Shown: positions 11,397-23,741 of the stretch, in pieces
Position numbering within the stretch: position 1 is the first letter of the stretch
How the letters are laid out: each line of letters opens with the position of its first letter
DNA from: Melampsora larici-populina 98AG31
Lineage: Eukaryota; Basidiomycota; Pucciniomycetes; Pucciniales; Melampsoraceae
Direction: 5' to 3'
Assembly: GCF_000204055.1 (NCBI RefSeq)
Contig: NW_006768766.1
Location: 3,461,827 to 3,525,826 of the forward strand
DNA length: 64,000 nt
Made by a program: the position numbers and the translations under genes
The notes under the pieces: model-generated
The model's input: only the letters and a program-made list of their open reading frames with translations
Told to the model about the DNA's origin: nothing
Databases searched by the model: none

Positions 11397-14389
11397 TTAT
11401 GTGCTTGTTTTTTTGTAATTCTTTAGTACTTGTAACATTCAATAACAATTTTGATTATAAGTTTTAAGTTTTCTGGTGATTCAATATTTATTAAACCTTA
11501 CCACTTGATTTTGATTATCAATTGGATCATCAAAAACCAAAGGATAAAAATGGTTCAAGAATTTATTTTAATCAAATTATTCAGAACAGACAGGGGTGAT
11601 ACAAACTTAACAATATAACAACACTTTAGTGGTAATCTTAACTCAATCAGATTAGGGGCAGAGCTTTTATCAAAAACAATGGATTATTTTTTATTTTTTG
11701 GATTGGCTGTTTTTGGTTATTTACTTGTTTTATTTATCTGAATTATGTATGTACATTAGAAGTGGGCATGGGTTCATCAATCAATTAACAGCATAAAGGC
11801 AGGTTTCAATTTCATCATCTCAAGATTCATTTATAGTCAAATTTCATCCACATAGAGTTTGGTGATGTTTTTACAGCTTGTCCTAGAAAGCTTGCACCAT
11901 TTTTTTGGTTTTTGGCCTGTTGTGTTTTTGTGTGTATTTCAACAATTGGTGACATACAGCAAGCTACCACATGGATTGAATCCATATTGGTAATTTCACA
12001 TTGGATCATTGTGAATTTTCTCTTCCTCCTTCCCAATGGTCTATTTGGAGTACTCTGCCAACATCAAAGTTGTGGCACACCTCAAGATGTATGGAGAAGA
12101 TCTTGAATCATTAATCAACAACTTGATAAACTCTCTTGACAGTTTTTGACAAGATGGATGGCACTCTATATGACCACCTATTCTGTATTAGCCACCAATT
12201 CTATATGGAACCCAAGGTGCTTCAACAATACTCTCAGCAGGTCAACAAGGATTTATTCAAGAGACGCTTGAAGACATCCCAACCTTTTATCTTGATGAGA
12301 TTGCTGACTGTCTTCAAATTCAAATTGGAACCCTGTTCTCAATATCTACCCTTGCAATTGGAATCCAACATTGTCTGGTCCTCACTCATAAAGTAGCACA
12401 GACTGTACATCCCAATGAGTCACCAATACATCAAGTAGAGTACCTTTATGAGGGTTCAGAATAAACCCTGATGGTCTGTTTTTTCTTGATGAGTTTTTCT
12501 TTTTGATCATCCCACTCTCATTCCATCAAGCTTAATGATTTTTTTTTGTTGATAGAACAAGGCGCCTTTGCAAAACAAGACTCTATTGTAAGTATTCTTG
12601 AGCTACTCAAGGTCAACACAATGAGCAACTTTGATGGCCTACCAACTCCAACCAATTCACTGTACTACCAGCAATTTCACTCATTGGATTGGACTCTCTT
12701 CAAGTCAAAGAGGGATCTTTCAAGAGATTGGACTTTGCAATATATCTTGAAGATAATTATCTGGTAAGAAAATCTCAATAAATCATCTTCCTCTTTTCCT
12801 TGATCTTAGATATTCACTGATATCCAACTGTTCAAACTTGTCATATCCTTTAATCAATCATCAATCATCTCAATTGGAACACATCTATATGAGATCCTCA
12901 ATAACCCTTGTGGCTGCCTTAATCTCAATCACTCTTGCCTTGTGTGGTATTATCCAGTATATTTTGGTATGTTGTTTTGTAAAAGACTTGGGGCCCATTT
13001 GGAAATTTTGTGTGAAAAGTGTTACACAAAAATGCTTTTCTTCTGGAATTTGTTTATACACTTGACCAAATAGTCGACCTACAAGGTCAACAAAAATTCT
13101 ATTGACCTCTTGTTGACTGGTTCACTGTTTGGTAAAGATCACAATCATATAACAATTAATATATGGAATTCATTCTTGATGTTCTGAACATCACTCACGG
13201 TTCTAAACATTGTCCATAGCCATCATAAACTACACAAATCATCTGTTTCCTTGAATGGTCAGCTGACTGTATAGAATCCAAAATCAAAAAAAATCCAAAG
13301 GAGATGACTGGTACAAGACTAGCACAATAATTTAAAACTAGAATAAGAAACAAAGAATGCTCAGAAACACCAGAGCAAAGTAAAAGTAAAGAGCTTAATT
13401 GAAATGAAAAAAAATAAAAGCGGAGTGATGGAACAGAAGGAGTGTGAAGGAGGTATAAGGACAATATCAAAAGTATGAGGGGTGAAGTTAAAAAGTTGAT
13501 TTAATTTGTCAGTTCAATCAACAGAGGAGGGGCAAAAAGTGTTTTTTGTCTGATAAACAGCCTTTCAAATATATCATGATACATGATTTGTTTTAATGAT
13601 CATTCATTGTTGCACAACATCACCTCTCTTTTGAAAGCCATGAAAGATTTTGAACAAAGAAGAGTTTCTGGCTTTGCTGGTCCATAACATAATATACAGT
13701 TTTACAAAATTTGCCAAAATGGGCCCTAATGTTTTCAAGTCTATTCTTTGCTTGGCTATATATGTAGTATACTCCCATACTGGCATTTTGTCAAGGACAG
13801 TACTAAACTGCAGTACTACCAACAGTGTATTATAATAGTAGTATCATGGTACCCTTGCTTGTCCAGCCTATTCTTGTAGTTTACTTTGACTTTGTCAGTC
13901 ATGTTTGTCTATCCTTGAGCTTACTGCATACATTAGCCTTTTAATCTATTATTGCAAATTTGAGTTCAGGTGAATGGTTCTAGACTGCCTGACACAATAG
14001 GTTCTATGTGTGTTGGGTGGGTGGCACTCTGAACATAAACACTGGCCATCAAATCAATCATCTAGAACAAATTCACTTTGCAAGCTTGAATATGAAGGGG
14101 ATCTGAAGGATTTTCTATTTAGTTCTTATTGAGTCTTGAGATGATGACATTCATTTTCACTACAATGATTTTCTGCAAGCCAACCAGACTGGAAATGTAC
14201 TGACAACAGTCAAGGGCCTGTTACCTTCAAGTATTCCAGTCACCACATACATCCAGTAAAGCATCTGATCACATCATATTGCTTACTGCACTTCAAAAAT
14301 ATATTCATCCTTGGACCAATTTATTGAATTTATTATTTGACTTCACAAGTCAAAGATTATGGAAATGGCTACTTTTCTAAGGAGTATCT
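11397..14389. other. 3-kb stretch without a supported gene
   Basis: Only short overlapping open frames occur here, and none carries recognisable motifs or consistent splice sites. The sequence is AT-rich. The one structured item is a candidate terminal-inverted-repeat element at about 12990-13728, listed separately. Confidence 0.4.
12990..13728. mobile_element. Candidate ~740-bp TIR element
   Basis: GGGCCCATTTGGAAATTTTG at 12991-13010 has an imperfect inverted partner near 13705-13726 (CAAAATTTGCCAAAATGGGC followed by CC). The two differ by two single-base gaps. No clear target-site duplication was found and the interior has no convincing transposase frame, so this may be an old non-autonomous element or coincidence. 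Confidence 0.3.
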
Positions 14390-15035
14390 CGAGTAATTAC
14401 ATCTTCTGCTGCAGTGTGAAATATTTCTTCCTCTTCTTCAGGAGTTTTGTCCCGATATCGTGTAGAACAGAACTCATATCTCTTGTTATCTTTACTTGAA
14501 GATGTGAAGCTGAAGTGTATCTGATTTAATTCGCGTGGGAATCATTAGTTGATAAACAATCAAGATAAGTATGAAGAACTCAATGGACTCTTACCGAAAA
14601 TGTAAACCAGCAGAAATTGAAAGATCAGCTTTTAAAACAAGAGCTAATTGAGCCAATAAACCTTCTCGACCCGGACTAGCATGTGAGATGAGTAATCTTG
14701 TCTCGGTCGGATCGTAAACCCTTTGAGCAGTATCTACGACTTCACCAATCTGTAACACACTTGTCCACATCGTACCTTGACCACCTGCTATTGTTGCACC
14801 ACCTTCTATCAAATAACTTATGAGGAACAATAGCACCACCAAGCCCAAAGAGTCGAAGACGAACAGCACCAATTACTAAACAACATGTAGTAGCTTCATC
14901 TAGAACAGTCAAGTTGGGAATCGAATAAGGCGAAAGTGAAGTCTTGGAATCAAGTGGCTTTGTATTCGAATTTGGAACCTTGAGAGGAGAAGGACCAGCA
15001 GCACCAACGGTCTGATACGATCCTCTCAGTTTTGC
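14390..15035 (-). pseudogene. 3' part of a DUF2433/metallophosphoesterase gene
   Basis: Read on the minus strand, one frame gives PNLTVLDEATTCCLVIGAV and RLRLFGLGGAIVPHKLF. The frame then shifts to EGGATIAGGQGTMWTSVLQI, DTAQRVYDPTETRLLISHAS, GREGLLAQLALVLKADL and SISAGLHFRYTS across a spliceable intron (donor after CATTTTCG, acceptor AATCAG). I associate the SHASPGREGLLAQ...SAGLHFRY block with the C-terminal region of fungal calcineurin-like phosphoesterases annotated DUF2433; their exact substrate is not established to my knowledge. The N-terminal metal-binding half is absent. The fragment directly follows the truncated NUP133 gene on the same strand, as if a deletion or rearrangement joined the two. 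At least one frameshift lies near 14830. Confidence 0.6.
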
Positions 15036-15068
15036 TCATCGTCATGAATACAATATGGGGGAGCTTAC

Positions 15069-17953
15069 CACAATGATTTCATTGGATTCGATGAGGACAA
15101 CAGTACGTTTATTGGGTGTGTGTGACGAGATTGATAAAGTTGACTTCAACTGACTTTGAGAATGCTTAGAAGATCGATGACACCTGAAGACTAGTAAAGG
15201 ACAAAAGTGAGTATTGGGATGATCGTCACGAGCTGACATCGCATACCTGGGTACGGAAAAAGCCGCGGATCACATCGTCATCGTCATCCCTTTGTGTGCT
15301 ATTCATGTACGATGCAATTACTTGACTAAGAAACGTCGAATTGGGTCTCTGAGACTGAGACAAAGCATTTATCTTTAGGTTTTGGTGAAGCCAAAGCGCA
15401 TGAGTAGCCGAGAAAAGTTCAGCGTTGCTCATGAGAGTCCTTTTGCAAGCTCGAGATAACCTGTTGAGCATCCCTGTGGCGTTAACAAATTTGATTAGAG
15501 TATGTAATTGTGATGACAGGTCGGAAAGCTGTGCACGAAGATCCACAATTGGGGGTAGATTTTTAGCGCCTAGTTTTTGTGACGGGCCAAAAGCACAAAA
15601 TGAGTATCAGCCTAACAGGCAAATTGCGGAAGTGTGCAAGTGGAGACGTCCTGCTGAAGGAAAAAGCGCACTGGAGCTAAGTATCTCTTTGCTGATTTGT
15701 TTGGCTGCAGCGCCTAAATCGTCTTCAGCTTCAGCTTCCAGAGTGAAGGCAATCGGATTCTGATATATGCCGACGCAGACGAATTGATCAGTTTAAATTG
15801 ATAAATCCTTGAAACAAAGTAGATCACCTCTTCTTTATCACCAAAGAAGATAGCCTGATCAAATTTGGTCTTGAGCTTGAAAGTTGCCCTGTCAAGGCGC
15901 TCCTCAGCAGTCAAGGGCCTGCGATAGGACCAAAAGCGATGAAGTGATAAGAATCGATCTCGACAAAAGTAGCACAATAAATGGGATGCTCACATGGGTC
16001 TCTGAAGCTCAGATGGGTTGAGTTCTATTTCCAGAATCCCGCTAGCAGTCGTCAGAACTTTCAAAGTAGGAAATTTCTCTCCACTTTCACCCACAGGCTG
16101 AATACTCAGGCTTTCTGTACCCCCTCCTATGATTCTGTTGGTGGCTCCTCACTTCAGAGATACCATCTGCTCAAGATTTGTCCCGGGTGTCAATGAGACT
16201 GCAATTACACGTCCTGGAAAGCAGATGAAAGCTGCTGGTCCACCATGGGGTAGAGAGAGTGTTGGAGCAGTCTCAAGCCGAGGATCCGGATACTGCGAGG
16301 TCACATCTTATGAGTTATTGTCGCTATATGCATCCGTAAAAATATTGGCTTACTTCACGATGCTGCAACTTGATCGCATGAGTCACCGTGGGCGACGCGG
16401 TTGTCGATATGATATCTAAGATGATAATGGCATATGATCTTGGCTTGATAGAACTCAAGACTTCAGGTAGCTCTGTTGCGTCGACGTATGAGACCAGGAT
16501 CGCCAAATCACGGGAACTTCACACGCGCCAACTCAGTATCACAATGCGGATTGAAGGTCAAAAAAGCGTAAGAGGTGGACTGACTATGTGACGCTGAGGT
16601 CCAATAAGCTGAGGTCGATTTGCTCTGCCATGGTCAACATATCAACCTCAGAATACGGCACCAAGTTTTCCAAAATGATCGGCCTGATCTCGTAGTCGGA
16701 AAGCAATCGTTCGCCGCTTCCACTATGACCCATCCTCCATCTCTGAAGGGTTCCTCTACCTTCCAGAGCCCATATTTCGCCTCCGCCCATAGTCGTGTCA
16801 CCCTCCAAAGCAGGCCCGATAGCCAAAGCAGTGACGCCCGCTGCGGGATCATAGGTCTGTCCCCATCGCATCAGAGTGCTGATCTTGCTTCCCCAGGTTT
16901 GAGCTCGCGACATAAGACTGGAGGTGACAGTTGGACGACCTGTTGCACCGGGAGAAACTGCGATACGAAGCAGGCGCGAATGCGAAGTAGCGAGAACGAA
17001 CGAGTAGGGACTTGAAGGTAATGGCTGAAGACATCGAACCAATTCAGCGTCATGTAGCTGGACTTGTATCGTTGCGAATTTTTCTACCCCAGAAAGAGCC
17101 AACGAGAGCGAGTCCCATGCCCGAAGTTCACCTGTAGGAGACACGAGTAGCAAACCAGGTTCACGCCGCGTATACGTAGATGTGCTGCTGATTGAGATCA
17201 AAGATGCCAGAGGTAGCGGAGCTAAGGTATTGACCAGAACGGACTCAGTCCGTGAGATTGGACATGGGAATACATAGCACGTTGGAGGTGCTGAGGTGCG
17301 CTAAAAGCCCAATTGGCTCAGCCATTGTCAGCCAAGTTCATTAAGTGCATAGAGAGCAGGAAACTGACCCTAACGAAATTCCAGACATGACAGGCTTCCC
17401 GAGACCAGACATAAGCAAACCCAGTGGAATGATCGACATGTGCCTTGAAGGCATCTAGGTTTAAATCTTAAATAGGTACGATGAAACAATATCTGTCATT
17501 GGCTTGAGATGTTTGATTGTTGGAAATTTGTGATCACTCACCGGATCCAGATAGCATCTGCTCAACATCGCTTGGGAGTTGACTATAGGCTGTAACTACA
17601 TGAAAATCGTCTTGAAGTAAAATTGATAGGCCATAGGTTGGTTGAGTCACTTGTTTCAATCCCTCTTCCAACACGATTGTTTGTTCTTCGGTAATTGACA
17701 AAGCCTGGAGGGTATGAATTCCACGGGTCAGAGGGGTCATAGACCTGTTTCTTCCGTTGATTGTCGCGCTATGAGGCATGCTGCCCTTTCTAGATTGACC
17801 ACTGTGAGGAGCAAGAAAGGTTGTTGGATGAATCGTCGGTGAAGGTTCCGCCGCGATACTAGCACCGGCAGAGCTGAGTCTGGATTGAGCTCGAATTCCA
17901 GTCCGCTTCCTCGTATGAGGCCCAGTTCCTTTGTTTGCGTTTTGAGAGAACAT
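15069..17953 (-). pseudogene. NUP133: Nucleoporin NUP133, N-terminal half, truncated and disrupted
   Basis: Nine exons join in phase on the minus strand: 17953-17542, 17454-17369, 17300-16585, 16516-16354, 16292-15994, 15918-15828, 15759-15672, 15569-15247 and 15190-15069. The product starts MFSQNANKGTGPHTRKRTG. It contains beta-propeller segments typical of Nup133: GFAYVWSREACHVWNF, REPGLLLVSPTGELRAWDS, GGEIWALEGRGTLQRWRMG, PAAFICFPGRVIAVSLTPG and TTASGILEIELNP. These are followed by helical segments (IVDLRAQLSDLSSQLHTLIK, ATHALWLHQNLKI, VIRGFFRTQ). Nup133 belongs to the Y-complex of the nuclear pore. Lesions: in-frame TGA at 16149-16151 (a 38-nt intron could also skip it but would remove conserved residues), a one-base frame change near 15154, and loss of the whole C-terminal helical domain. 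Coding after exon 9 is replaced by the DUF2433-like remnant. Confidence 0.82.
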
Positions 17954-18109
17954 CGTGTTGAGTCTTTCGTCAATTTGGATCTTGATGCGATGGCTCTTCA
18001 CAGTGAGCACTTCAAGTTCTAGCAGTGTTCGATCGCTGAGGAGCGAACATTTTTGATCAACGCGAGACAAGTTCCAAATACCTGGTATGCGGTACTTCAG
18101 CGGACCCAA

Positions 18110-19390
18110 TACCGAGGAGTGCTGAGGTCATTCCCGCCTGAGTGCGAACTCCGGGTCTACCCGGGTCGGACACGCAGCTAGCCGAAAAACCCACATTGAT
18201 GAATGCAGAATTGATTTTGCAACCTCATATGCCGGCGGTGCGGATGAGCTAATTTATTTACAAGTCTACTGCCGAGGTATCGAAGTTGTTCCGATAACTC
18301 GAAGAATATTAGGATTTTAATATTAGCTGATTAGATTGTTACCAGCAAACTAGCTGATGAATAACGAACTGCTAAAGGTTTCCAGTACTCTCGAGTACGT
18401 GAAGATAATCCTTACAAGACTCATAAGAAATTGGCTCATGGTTTTCAGAACAAGTTAAAGAATTTATCCAGATAGAAGATTCAATTATTAAATCTAGAAT
18501 TAAGGTTGAGATTTATTATACCATACTCACCTTAACTAGTAATTTTCAGTATTTTGGATTTCCAAAACTCTAGTATTGTCGGGGTGAGAGGGATGGTTTT
18601 TAAAAGAATAATTGGACTAAATTAAAACATCTAACAAGTCTTGTAAGGTGAATATGATGATGTTTGATAACTTTGTTAGATATTTTTAAGATCAAAACTT
18701 TTTTAAGATCAAAACTTTGGATGATAGATATGAAAAGATAAGCGGATGAGAGGGGAAATACTCTCATATGATCCATCCAGTTTGCCTATGGAAGAACGTG
18801 GCTATCATCGTAGTACCAGCGGGTACGATCTGCCTAGTCTAGACCCTTATATTGTGCTAGGTCTGGCCTGAGTTACAAAATTAAAATTCTCAAGATAGGT
18901 CTATTCCATTAATGTGGATTATAATTCAAGACACTGCATTACCCATTTGCATAAATAAAAAGTAAAAATATTGCATCACTCAGTTGACCGATCAAGTCTT
19001 CTGAGTCATCTTGGATTTTGAAAAGAGGCCTATTTTACTTTCAGGTCACAAGAAATCTTTGATGAGCAAAATCACTTCGTCAAATCACACATAATACTCC
19101 AAAAAACAAATAGCTCAAGAGGTCTTGTAAAACTATCATTCTTGACTAGGAAGACAAATGAGCCAATAACTTTCACATGGGATGAGAGATATCAAAGGAT
19201 TGACATAGAGAAGAGAGAGCAGGACCATTGACAAAGAAAATTCATTGAATCACGTCTCTTGATTTTCTTGAATTCGAATCGATTGATACCTAAATAACAT
19301 TACCACTTCCCACTTTTTGCAAGTCAAGAAACCAATGTAGAAAAAACTATCACTGTATGTCTAGCTCGTCAAAACAAGAATGCAGCATTT
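18110..19390. other. Intergenic stretch, no supported feature
   Basis: AT-rich sequence. A short local duplication (TTTTTAAGATCAAAACTTT twice around 18685-18715) is visible. I see no gene, RNA or element here. Confidence 0.4.
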
Positions 19391-19399
19391 AGTGACTCA

Positions 19400-20060
19400 C
19401 ATCTTCTAACATAGAGGATGCCGATCCACCTGGGTTTCTAAACCAAATGCAGCTCCTGGTTTTTGATAGTCTTGAAGCCGGTGTTCCAATAGATTGAGTA
19501 GTGTTTGTGTTCTGATGGGTCATCCAAGCAGAATTCCGATTGAATATCGCTGAGCAAGTCTGATTTCGTTTCCTAAGAATATCTACATAGCTCAAAATTA
19601 ATATCTTCTCGGGCAATCTATCCCTCGAGCTTTCCAAATTTAAGAACATGAGTGGTTATGCTGAAAGAATCCATAGCACGTGTCACCAATTTTACATTTT
19701 TCAAGTTGATGATTTTGATCAGCATCTGTACATAATTGAGTCCGATGAGGTGTGATAAGGATTGGGTGGTGGATTGGGAATGAGAACGACTTTGATCCAA
19801 TCAGCTGCTGTCACAGCACAAGAGGTGGAGTGCTTGATCGCCATCACGTGCCCAAGTTTCATCCTGTGTGAAGCATCATACCATCAGAACGAATTCTACG
19901 ACAGGGTTTTGCCCATGGTGTCATTTAATTATGATTATTTACCTGATCCGATCACTTTGGGTCGCAAGTATTTGTCCATTTTTTGCCATGGCTGCTTTCC
20001 TGAACGCCCTAGCCTAGATTCCAACATATATCTTGGAAACGTTTCAGTCTATAGTTATAT
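19400..20060 (-). other. Coding-like remnant on the minus strand, unidentified
   Basis: A frame from about 20050 to 19945 reads PRYMLESRLGRSGKQPWQKM then DKYLRPKVIGS, just before a plausible GTAAAT donor. Further down, a frame around 19750-19660 ends QLEKCKIGDTCYGFFQHNHS before CS and a stop, with several Cys residues. No consistent splice joins them and no domain was recognised. A small Cys-containing protein or a decayed gene is possible. Confidence 0.2.
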
Positions 20061-20144
20061 GCCTTGGTAACCAATCCAGTTAGATTGGTTAATATGGGAT
20101 TGCACCAGTGCCCAATCATGCCTAATCGATAAGGGTCTGCTCCT

Positions 20145-20290
20145 GTAAGCACCCTGGAACGTTTTTTTAAGACCCTGAGCACTGAGTTCAGTGATTAAAA
20201 AGCAATCTCTCATGGCCACCATCTTTTTTTAGACCCTGACCACTGACTTCACCAATTGAAAAGCGATTCTCTTATAGCAACCATCAGTTT
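20145..20290. repeat. Two-copy ~85-bp tandem repeat
   Basis: Two diverged copies share AGACCCTGA-CACTGA-TTCA and AAAAGC-ATCTC words followed by GGCCACCATC or GCAACCATC. They immediately precede the hairpin array. Confidence 0.6.
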
Positions 20291-20389
20291 CCCCTCAGAC
20301 AAATATACTCCTTTCTGATAAAATTCTTTCTTGATATTCTCCTTGATATACTATGACTGTTAGCCTTTTAAATTCTTTCCTTTATGCTT

Positions 20390-21220
20390 TGAAATCTTTC
20401 CTTTAGTGCTTCCGTACACCTAGGAAACCTTTCAGAAATCTTTCCTTTAGTGCTTCCGCACGCTTAGGAAACCTTTTAAATAAGCTGTTTTGAATTCTAT
20501 CCCTTATGCTTTGAAATCTTTCCTTTAGTGCTTCCGCACACCTAGGAAACCTTTCAGAAATCTTTCCTTTAGTGCTTCCGCACGCTTAGGAAACCTTTCA
20601 AATAAGCCGTTTTGAATTCTTTCCTTTATGCTTCGAAATCTTTCCTTTAGTGCTTCTGCACACCTAGGAAACCTTTCAGAAATCTTTCCTTTAGTGCTTC
20701 CGCATGCTTAGGAAACCTTTTAAATAATCTGTCTTGAATTCTTTCCTTTATGCTTCGCAATCTTTCCTTTAGTGCTTCCACACACTTAGGAAACCTTTCA
20801 GAAATCTTTCCTTTAGTGCTTCCGCACGCCTAGGAAACCTTTCAGAAATCTTTTCTTTAGTGTTTCTGCATGCTTAGGAAACCTTTCAAATAAGCTGTTT
20901 TGAATTCATTCCTTTATGCTTCCTTTGAAATTTTTCCTTTAGTGCTTCCGCACACCTAGGAAACCTTCCAGAAATCTTTCCTTTAGTGCTTCCGCATGCT
21001 TAGGAAACCTTTCAAACAAGCTGTTACAAATTCATTCCATCATGTTTCCTCCAAAATCTTTCCTTTAGTGCTTCCGCATGCCTAGGAAACTTTTCAGAAA
21101 TCTTTCCTTTGGTGCTTCCAGGTGCTTAGGAAACCTCTCAAATAAACTGTCTTGAATTCTTTACTTCATGCTTCCTTTGAAATCTTTCCTCTAGTGCTTC
21201 CACATGCTTAGGAAAGCCTG
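20390..21220. repeat. Hairpin tandem array 1 (about 14 units)
   Basis: About fourteen copies of a 31-nt core are spaced alternately about 43 and 78 nt apart, giving a higher-order unit of about 120 bp. Each core reads TTTCCT, TTA, GTGC, TTCC, GCAC (or GCAT), a four-base stretch, then AGGAAA. The TTTCCT/AGGAAA and GTGC/GCAC arms are complementary, so each unit can fold into a hairpin with a TTCC loop. Spacers contain TTTGAATTCTTTCCTTTATG-like sequence. Most arm changes keep pairing or give G-T wobble (GCAT, GTAC in the first unit). One unit near 21111 is broken. A related array lies at 49126-49495. Confidence 0.85.
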
Positions 21221-21229
21221 GTTAGGAAG

Positions 21230-22246
21230 ATGTTAATTCCTACAATTACGGTTATGTACTTTTCTTTTCAAAAAATTTGTCAACTTATCCTTCTTTCAGC
21301 ATCTCAGCACCTTATTAAACATTTTCAAACTCACCTTCAGATCCCTTTCAATAAGGTCAAAGCAAGTACAGCACAACGCGCAGCTGCAACGCATCATGTT
21401 GACTATTTTACTAATAGACTGCTCAGTACGAGTACTGTGATACTCCATCACCTGGGGTTGGCTTTGAACCCTACATGCAACTTTCTTTCTCATTGGCACA
21501 GATTCGTAACCTCTCTATTACCTGTTGATCCCATGTCCACAAATAAATCCATACCTCTGAGCTCAAAGAATCCATTCTACAAAGTGGTTTAAAATCCCTT
21601 TATACCTCCCCATCCTTCAGATTATTTACAGAAAGTTTACCGGGACTCATTAATATTCTATTCTTTGCTGAGAACCATACGTAGCACAATTGAATACACT
21701 ACAGATCTTAAAACCATCTACCTAAAGACCGGTATTTTTTGCTTATTCTTTTCTTTTCACTGTTCCGGCTTTCCATCATGATCATGTCTGTTTTGTAGTT
21801 ACAGCGCTTGTGATTTCATGATTTACGCTCCGTTTAGCAAAGTAAAATGTTTGATCAAGGTAATTCATTGAGTACATCCTGTACATCCATCAGTCGGTTG
21901 TGTACAAACAACTAATGGGAATACCAGATGGTGTTGTTTTACAATCTATAACTTCACGTTCTCTTTCATAATGATCTAGCAAGCCTCTACAATATGTTCA
22001 GTATTCTGATTGCGCCCCCATAACTTTGTACACTAGAACAAATAAATTATAAAAAACAAAAAATGAAGAAGTCATAAGGATAGCATAAGGTCAATAAAAG
22101 TGGAGTCATAATCCAAGATGTATTGTGTGAAGTACGGCTAAATTGTGGGAGTATCTATGGAGTAGGAGTACTGATGCCGAGTTTATGTTGTGTTTGATCT
22201 TTTCTTCTCTCAGTTGTCTTCCAAATTCTGCGAATATTCGGCCTGG
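21230..22246. other. Intergenic region between hairpin array and RING gene
   Basis: A 120-codon frame at 21230-21592 has no recognisable motif. Nothing else could be supported. Confidence 0.3.
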
Positions 22247-22615
22247 ATCATGATGATGATTTAGTATGATAAAATTGTGACCAGCGTTTAAAAACCCGTC
22301 TTTGTCCATAGGTAGTCTTGACAGGGCGATGGCGTTTCTTGCAAGCCTCTTGAAAAAGGTCTCGGGTGTAAGCTACTCGACGACAGATGGGACATCGGCC
22401 ACAAAACTCTATGCCAGCCATTGTTTGAAGCGGCTGTAAGTTGTAACCATCGGTTTCTGCATCAGCTCAAGCTCACTATGAGTCAACAGGCAGCATATCA
22501 AATCACCACTTACTTGTAGGCATTCTCTATGAAATGTATGAGTTGTGTGACATGTGAGAATTGCTACCTCGTTTAGTTCAATTTCCTGGTAACAAATAAA
22601 GCACTTGAACGCCAT
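22247..22615 (-). CDS. Small RING-H2 finger protein (putative E3 ubiquitin ligase)
   Basis: Exon 1 (22615-22507) starts MAFKCFICYQEIELNEVAIL and continues TCHTTHTFHRECLQVS. The donor is GTGATT in phase 1. Exon 2 (22456-22247) continues TDGYNLQPLQTMAGIEF, then CGRCPICRRVAYTRDLFQ, and ends YHTKSSS. The Cys/His ligands appear in RING order (CFIC, C-H...H-x2-C, CPIC), so two zinc ions can be bound. RING-H2 proteins act as E3 ligases that recruit E2 enzymes. At about 105 residues this is little more than the RING itself. Using the stronger-looking GTAAGT donor ten bases earlier would put the second exon out of frame, so the exon choice rests on keeping the CPIC half of the finger. Confidence 0.65.
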
Positions 22616-23741
22616 GATTTTATGTGTTTAGGGTTTGAAAGTTCGAAAATGGATTTTGATGGTGTATCAAGCGTGATTGTTGGATGTTGAGATCTGACCG
22701 TGTACCAATGTGGAAGGAACTGTCTTAACCAAGGGGAGTCAGGCTACTTAAGGGCCTTGACCATCACTCTGGAACACATTTGGATGTAACTTTTCCCTTT
22801 CACTGAGTCAAGGGTTATTGTTTTCTATCTCCCCTTCTTGTGCTCGTGGTTCATTTCTTTCTTATTTTTATTGAGGCAAACGAACAAAGAAGCTCCATTG
22901 TCTTTGAAGTAGCCATGATCACAATAGGAAAAAAAACTTGTGAGGAAGTCATGCCCACCCTGATGTTAAATATACACAAAGACTTTTGTCAAGGCCAAAG
23001 CTATAAGTGAATGGATTTTTCATGAGGCTGACAGACTTACCTTTAAAGGATATTACACAACACCTTGTGTTATTCTTTTGATAAATATGGGAGATGACAA
23101 AGTTTTCCTTTGGTTTTCACTTATCATCAAGATAACAGGATAAAAATCGCTGGCTGTTCCGGCTCCAATGGTATGGATTGCAAGCACAGCACACAAGATA
23201 GAAAATTGAGTAAGAGCTGATTATGTTATTTTGAAGAGATTCGGAGAATTTGAAGCATGGTTTGACTCCGTGATCAAAGAATCAAAAACACTTCGGTTTA
23301 TGTAGGTAGTTGGCCTGAAGGTCCTGACACATTCGTCCAAATCTACAGTCCTTGAGTTTTTCATATCATGAAAACCCGTATCACAAAAGTTGTTGTTGAC
23401 TCGAGATATCTTGGTTTGAAATTTTTAGAAGATGACTCTAGCTTCTAAATCAAAAGCAGATTATTGATATATGATTGACTGATTGGTCTCCAGTTATGAA
23501 GAAACCACATAACTGATTGTAGTTATAATCCAGTGCAATATGCACTGAAGAGCTAATGGAATATATCGATTAAGCTTGAAATGTCTCGGATTGAGATGTA
23601 GAAATGACTCTATCTTTCCATACCAAGCTCTAAGGTATCCTGGAATACATATTTGATTGGAATAAAGAGTGCCACTACACGTTCAAGCGCGGAAATCAGA
23701 TTCCCTATGATTGTTAAGAGGGTAAGAAATTTCATTTTAAT
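22616..23741. other. Intergenic region containing a dispersed repeat
   Basis: The stretch 23265-23480 is recognisably similar to 42690-42915. Shared order of words: ATCAAAGAATCAAA, GGTTTATGTA, CACATT, GTCCAAATCTA, GTCCTT and AAAAGCAGATT. This marks a dispersed repeat of about 200 bp. No gene seen. Confidence 0.45.

Noticed and set aside
12100..12770. Possible OTU-protease or transposase remnant around 12136-12767.
   Set aside because: The expected catalytic blocks could not be found in any frame.
8677..16151. In-frame TGA codons in several conserved genes could mean UGA is read as an amino acid in this organism.
   Set aside because: The same genes also have frame changes, deletions and a TAA, while other genes here end at TGA. 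Decay explains all of these; recoding explains only the TGAs.
16620..17015. 131-codon plus-strand open frame opposite NUP133.
   Set aside because: It is antisense to clearly conserved beta-propeller coding and shows no domain of its own.
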